Assembly (NCBI GenBank): GCA_031431235.1
Contig: JANPDA010000182.1
Coordinates: forward strand, 1 to 8,943
Direction: 5' to 3'
From: JANNSW01 sp031431235
Lineage (GTDB): Bacteria > Pseudomonadota > Alphaproteobacteria > Rhizobiales > Hyphomicrobiaceae
DNA: 8,943 bases
The first letter of the stretch is position 1. Every line of letters starts with the position of its first letter. The notes under the pieces were generated by a model that was not told the DNA's origin, searched no databases, and was given only the letters and a program-made list of their open reading frames with translations. The translations under genes and the position numbers were made by a program. Positions 5,945 through 8,943 of the stretch are shown in pieces.

Positions 5945-6553
5945 TCACGGGCCTTTCCAGTCGATCGCCAGGATCTCGGCGCTGCGATTGGGGAAATCCC
6001 AGACCCGGCCGAACGCACGCACCCGCGATTGCGTCGCCTTGGCAACGATCACCTCTGGCCCGATCCAATAGCCCGAGTTCGAGATGACGACATCCTGCTT
6101 GGCGTTGGCGCCCTCGATCGGGACGACCTCGCCCTGGATCTTCCTGCCGACGACGAGACGGCGCTTCTTGCCCTCGGTCTCGTAGCTGATGGGCGCACGC
6201 TCGGCGCCGAGAAAGGTCGAGACCAGCATGGTGAAGAGGCCAGTCGTGCCCTTGGCTGCGCCCGAGAAGATGGCCGTCAGGCGCTCGAGCTGATCGTCGG
6301 AGGCGCGCTCGTCGATGAAGGCCGCCGCCGTCCAGTTGCCGCGCCCCATCTCGCCGGGGATGTCGAGCAGGAGCGCGACGTTGAGGCCGGCGAGGCTGAC
6401 TTTGCCGTGCGTTCCCTTGTCGATCCGAACGCCCGCCCAGCCTTGGCAGAAGCCTTCCGTTGGCGGATGCTTGCCGAGGGAGACGACGCATGGGCAAAAC
6501 ACCGTGCAACTGCAACCCAGAATGAGCTCGCCCTTCAGCTTCCAAGCATCCAT
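5945..6553 (-). CDS. DUF1326 cysteine-rich protein
   Basis: This 202-residue protein matches the DUF1326 family: WKLKGELILGCSCTVFCPC (4-22) gives the defining C14-x-C16-x3-C20-x-C22 cluster, followed by Cys36, a G-rich DUF1326 core (HGKVSLAGLNVALLLDIPG), the FIDERASDDQ segment and a GAAKGTTGLF loop. The cysteine cluster suggests metal binding; the biochemical role is unknown. The ATG at 6553 has GGGGAAA just upstream; a longer frame to 6694 runs through the palindromic region and is not credible. It is the first gene of an operon with dmdA. DUF1326 genes commonly neighbour DUF2182 membrane-protein genes; here the DUF2182 gene lies on the opposite strand beyond one gene. Confidence 0.88.
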   Translation of the reverse strand: MDAWKLKGELILGCSCTVFCPCVVSLGKHPPTEGFCQGWAGVRIDKGTHGKVSLAGLNVALLLDIPGEMGRGNWTAAAFIDERASDDQLERLTAIFSGAAKGTTGLFTMLVSTFLGAERAPISYETEGKKRRLVVGRKIQGEVVPIEGANAKQDVVISNSGYWIGPEVIVAKATQSRVRAFGRVWDFPNRSAEILAIDWKGP

Positions 6554-6810
6554 GCCGTTTCCCCGCGCCGTTCGGTTTCCTCGGATCGAAATCTCGCACG
6601 GCGGATAGGCGAGACGCAACGGCCTTTGGCGCCATTTCCCGTAGGTCGGACCGAGGCGGCTGCAGGCGGCCGATGTCCGACAATTCAGCACCACCCCATG
6701 TCGGACATCGCCCGGCTCGTGGCCGGGCTCAGTCCGACCTACCTGTCAGCACTTGCCGAGACGGCCGCGATCCTGCCAATCTGACCGCAACAATCAAGGG
6801 AGAGACGACC
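6554..6810. promoter_or_regulatory. Divergent intergenic region between DUF1326-dmdA and the M24-fold gene
   Basis: Both operons must start here. No clean -35/-10 pair is called, but most of the region is occupied by the nested palindromes described at 6641-6742. The plus-strand gene has GGGAGAG at 6798-6804 as its ribosome site. Confidence 0.5.
6641..6742. repeat. Nested double inverted repeat (cruciform-capable)
   Basis: The outer pair is GTAGGTCGGAC (6641-6651) and GTCCGACCTAC (6732-6742), a perfect 11-bp inverted repeat. The inner pair is CGATGTCCGAC (6671-6681) and GTCGGACATCG (6700-6710), also a perfect 11-bp match with an 18-nt loop. A side hairpin CCCGGC-TCGTG-GCCGGG (6711-6727) fills the right spacer. 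The heptamer GTCGGAC occurs four times in alternating orientation. It could be a REP/MITE element or a multi-site operator for the divergent promoters. Confidence 0.75.
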
Positions 6811-7962
6811 ATGCGCGTTGGCGAGCAGCGGACCCGCGAGTTGCAGCGGCGGATGAAGGACGAGGGGCTCGACGCGTTCGTGCTGAACGACGCCGACTCG
6901 ATCTTCTATTTCGGCGAGGTCTGGGACTATCTCGGCATGGAGTTCGGGCGCGCGACCATGATGGTGGTGCCGCGCGACGGCGAGCCGATCCTGATCACGC
7001 CGCTGATGGAGTCGGAGATGGCCGGTCGCATGACCTGGCTATCGAAAGTCACGCCCTGGATGGATGGCGTCGATGACGAGTGGCGCAAGCCCTTGCTGGC
7101 CGCGCTCGGTCAGAAGGGCATCGACCGGGTCGGCGTCGAATGGGACAAGACCCATCCCGCCGTGCATCGCTGTATCGCCTCCCTCGAAGTCGAGGACCAT
7201 TGGCGGATCATCTCGAAGATGCGGATGGTGAAGACGCCCGAGGAGATCCAGACCATGCGCGAGGCTGGGCAGGTTGCCGTCGCCATGTTGAAGGGCGGGC
7301 GCGAGGCGATCAGGCTCGGCGCACCCGAGTACGAGGTCGCGCTCGCCGTGATCGCGGGCGGCACCCGCAAGGCCGCCGAGATCCTCGAGAGCCAAGGCAC
7401 CAGCGACCGCCAGAACATCTACCATTCGCCGACCATCTACAATCTGCAGATCCTCAACTCCGGCGAGCACACCTGCCTCGTCCACCGCCGCTCGACCGTC
7501 CGGAAGCTGGCGAAGGGCGACCCGATCTATCTCTGCTTCTGCGGCGTGGCCAATTTCAAGGGCGTCAAGCTCGGCTTCGACCGGCAGTACTACGTTGGCG
7601 ACGTCTCCAAGGACGAGGCGCGCGCCTACGAGACGACGGTGAAGGCGCAACAGACCGCCCTCGAGCAGATCAAGGCCGGAGCCATTGCCGAGGACGTGAA
7701 CGCCGCCGCTGTCGAGGTCTATGAGGCGGGCGGCTACTCGCCTTCCTATCGCACCGGGCGCGGCATCGGCTTCTCGTTCCTCGAGGAGCCGCAGCTGAAA
7801 GTGGGCGATCGCACCAGGCTCGAGGCAGGCATGGCGTTTGCGGTCGACGGCGGCATCACGGTCAAGAGCAAGTACGGCGCCAGAATCGGCGACTCGATCG
7901 TCGTGACCAAGGAGGGATTCGAGTACCTGACCGACTACCCGCGCGGCTTGACGGTGCTGTGA
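6811..7962 (+). CDS. Creatinase-like M24-fold protein lacking metal ligands
   Basis: This 383-residue protein has two domains: Creatinase_N (about 5-135) and a pita-bread M24 catalytic domain (about 145-375). The usual five metal ligands of M24 peptidases are not kept: the DLG aspartate is Cys242, the second Asp aligns near Gly255, the GHGIG histidine is Arg317, the EPG glutamate is Asp346 and the RIED glutamate is Gly360. It instead aligns with creatinase, the metal-free member of the fold: His225 in VHRRSTVRKLAKGD falls exactly on creatinase His232, and Asp257 in FDRQYYV falls on Glu262 (recalled sequence). It is therefore probably not a prolidase or a DddP-type DMSP lyase, but a hydrolase of a small C-N substrate or a non-catalytic protein. 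ATG 6811 is chosen for its GGGAGAG site; an upstream extension runs through the palindromes. DUF2182 follows after 28 bp. Fold is certain, substrate unknown. Confidence 0.85.
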   Translation: MRVGEQRTRELQRRMKDEGLDAFVLNDADSIFYFGEVWDYLGMEFGRATMMVVPRDGEPILITPLMESEMAGRMTWLSKVTPWMDGVDDEWRKPLLAALGQKGIDRVGVEWDKTHPAVHRCIASLEVEDHWRIISKMRMVKTPEEIQTMREAGQVAVAMLKGGREAIRLGAPEYEVALAVIAGGTRKAAEILESQGTSDRQNIYHSPTIYNLQILNSGEHTCLVHRRSTVRKLAKGDPIYLCFCGVANFKGVKLGFDRQYYVGDVSKDEARAYETTVKAQQTALEQIKAGAIAEDVNAAAVEVYEAGGYSPSYRTGRGIGFSFLEEPQLKVGDRTRLEAGMAFAVDGGITVKSKYGARIGDSIVVTKEGFEYLTDYPRGLTVL

Positions 7963-7990
7963 GCATGCGCATCCGAGGCCAAGCAGGCGC

Positions 7991-8800
7991 ATGAGCGAAA
8001 CAACCCCACTCGAAGCTCTGATCCACCGTGACCGGACCATCACGATCGCCGGGCTCGTGGCAATCTCGATCATCGCCTGGGTTTATGTGCTCTCCGGCTC
8101 GGGTACCGGCATGAGCGTCACCGCCATGACCACGCTCGCATTTCCCCCTCCTGCCCTGGCGCTGGGGGCCAGCAGCTGGGGGGCCGGCACCTTCCTGGCG
8201 ATGCTCGCCATGTGGTGGGTGATGATGATCGCGATGATGGTGCCGACCGCTGCGCCGGTCGTGCTGCTCTATGCCAGGATCGTGCGCAATGCTCAGGTCG
8301 CTGGCCGGCTGGCCGCCGGTCCGGTTCCCGTCACCTCGTTCGTGCTTGGCTATTTGATCGCATGGTTGGCTTTCAGCCTCGTTGCGACCGTTGCCCAATG
8401 GGGGCTCGAGGCTGCGGGACTTCTATCCGGCTTGATGATGTGGTCGACCAGCCGGGTGCTCTCGGGCACTGTGTTGATCGCGGCCGGGATCTACCAGCTC
8501 ACACCCTGGAAGGACGCCTGCCTGCACGAATGCCGCTCGCCGATCGCTACTCTGACGGCGGTCTGGAGGCCGGGCCGGATCGGCGCGCTCACGATGGGCT
8601 GGCGTCACGGCCGCTTTTGCGTCGGCTGCTGCTGGTTGTTGATGGCATTGCTGTTCGTGGGGGGCACCATGAACCTCGTCTGGATGGCCGCACTCACCCT
8701 CCTTGCATTGCTGGAGAAAGTGGCGCCGGGCGGACGCGCGATCTCGCGTGTGGCCGGCGTCGCCATGCTGGCCCTCGCCGGCTATGTGCTGTGGCCGTGA
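7991..8800 (+). CDS. DUF2182 polytopic membrane protein
   Basis: This 269-residue integral membrane protein shows the DUF2182 signatures: MWWVMMIAMMVPTAAP (74-89), GIYQLTPWKDACLHECRSP (166-184) and CVGCCWLLMALLFVGGTMN (210-228). About seven membrane segments are expected (16-34, 70-95, 113-136, 157-170, 212-227, 228-243, 251-268). The conserved cysteines (177, 181, 210, 213, 214) and Met-rich helix suggest metal binding; function is not established. The Shine-Dalgarno site is weak. A 9-codon ORF (ATG 7965 to TGA 7994) overlaps the start as ATGA, which might couple translation. It lies 28 bp after the M24-fold gene and is probably in one operon with it. The usual companion DUF1326 is present in the divergent operon. 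Confidence 0.9.
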   Translation: MSETTPLEALIHRDRTITIAGLVAISIIAWVYVLSGSGTGMSVTAMTTLAFPPPALALGASSWGAGTFLAMLAMWWVMMIAMMVPTAAPVVLLYARIVRNAQVAGRLAAGPVPVTSFVLGYLIAWLAFSLVATVAQWGLEAAGLLSGLMMWSTSRVLSGTVLIAAGIYQLTPWKDACLHECRSPIATLTAVWRPGRIGALTMGWRHGRFCVGCCWLLMALLFVGGTMNLVWMAALTLLALLEKVAPGGRAISRVAGVAMLALAGYVLWP

Positions 8801-8803
8801 GAC

Positions 8804-8842
8804 GGGCGGCCGCCCACGGCATCAGCGGCCACGACAGGCCGC
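8804..8842. terminator. GC-rich palindromes between convergent genes
   Basis: A perfect 12-bp palindrome GGGCGGCCGCCC (8804-8815) is followed by a hairpin GCGGCC-ACGACA-GGCCGC (8825-8842). They sit just after the DUF2182 stop and 28 bp before the stop of the convergent gene, where a bidirectional terminator would be expected. There is no T-run on either side, so intrinsic termination is uncertain. Confidence 0.35.
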
Positions 8843-8870
8843 CGGCCGGTGTCGAGCTGGTGCCCCAGTC

Positions 8871-8943
8871 TCACTGCGTCAGCACGATGAAGTCGGTGCC
8901 TTTACCGGTCTCGTTGCTGATGCCGTTGTCGGAGATGATGAGC
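8871..8943 (-). CDS. C-terminal end of an unidentified protein (partial)
   Basis: On the minus strand the frame entering from the right edge encodes 23 residues, LIISDNGISNETGKGTDFIV plus LTQ, then TGA at 8873-8871. Codon use is host-like. The 'ISDNGIS' followed by a closing beta strand resembles the last blade of a secreted propeller-type protein, but the fragment is too short for a family call. Confidence 0.45.
   Translation of the reverse strand, partial: LIISDNGISNETGKGTDFIVLTQ

Noticed and set aside
6811..7962. DddP-type DMSP lyase, suggested by the M24 fold and the neighbouring dmdA and acuI
   Set aside because: DddP needs Asp, His and Glu metal ligands; all corresponding positions here are substituted, and the protein fits the metal-free creatinase branch better.
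7039..8073. 344-residue minus-strand open frame
   Set aside because: It lies antisense to the M24-fold gene and into DUF2182, both with firm family matches; composition is typical of an antisense shadow.
1..8943. CRISPR arrays, tRNA or rRNA genes, and complete insertion sequences
   Set aside because: No regularly spaced direct repeats, no tRNA-like cloverleaf or rRNA sequence, and no transposase-like protein were seen on either strand.

Overview
The window is mostly GC-rich DNA with tightly packed, operon-like genes and good Shine-Dalgarno sites. It reads like the chromosome of an alphaproteobacterium; that assignment rests on the DmdA, AcuI and VapB-type proteins and on codon style, and no rRNA or other taxonomic marker is present. 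A tract of about 0.8 kb (about 665-1457) is strikingly AT-rich and looks foreign.

Layout, left to right. (1) A minus-strand GFA-family zinc protein (13-468). (2) An AT-rich island holding one intact small membrane-protein ORF (762-1064, +) and a decayed frame interrupted only by two TGA codons (1083-1457, +). (3) A minus-strand operon read right to left: an AcuI/YhdH-type acrylyl-CoA reductase (4212-3217), an SBP56/SELENBP1-type methanethiol oxidase (3193-1814) and a plant-type [2Fe-2S] ferredoxin (1804-1487), ending in a hairpin terminator exactly at the island edge. (4) A scar of about 0.4 kb: a frameshifted vapB antitoxin, a vapC toxin cut after 17 codons, and a paired-hairpin REP/MITE-like element. 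(5) A second minus-strand operon: a DUF1326 protein (6553-5945) followed 13 bp later by a DmdA-type DMSP demethylase (5931-4810). (6) A divergent intergenic region carrying two nested perfect 11-bp inverted repeats (6641-6742). (7) Plus-strand genes: a creatinase-like M24-fold protein that has lost the metal ligands (6811-7962) and a DUF2182 polytopic membrane protein (7991-8800). (8) The C-terminal end of an unidentified minus-strand gene runs off the right edge.

How the genes may work together (inference). DmdA moves a methyl group from dimethylsulfoniopropionate (DMSP) to tetrahydrofolate. AcuI detoxifies acryloyl-CoA, which arises in the DMSP cleavage route. SBP56-type methanethiol oxidase consumes methanethiol, the end product of the demethylation route, and yields formaldehyde, sulfide and peroxide. 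These three functions on one strand within 4 kb suggest a methylated-sulfur catabolic locus. Three features are unusual: the ferredoxin placed in frame three codons after the oxidase stop, a DUF1326 gene coupled to dmdA, and a creatinase-like gene facing the dmdA operon. The DMSP-CoA ligase, dehydrogenase and hydratase genes (dmdB/C/D) and a recognisable DMSP lyase are not in the window.
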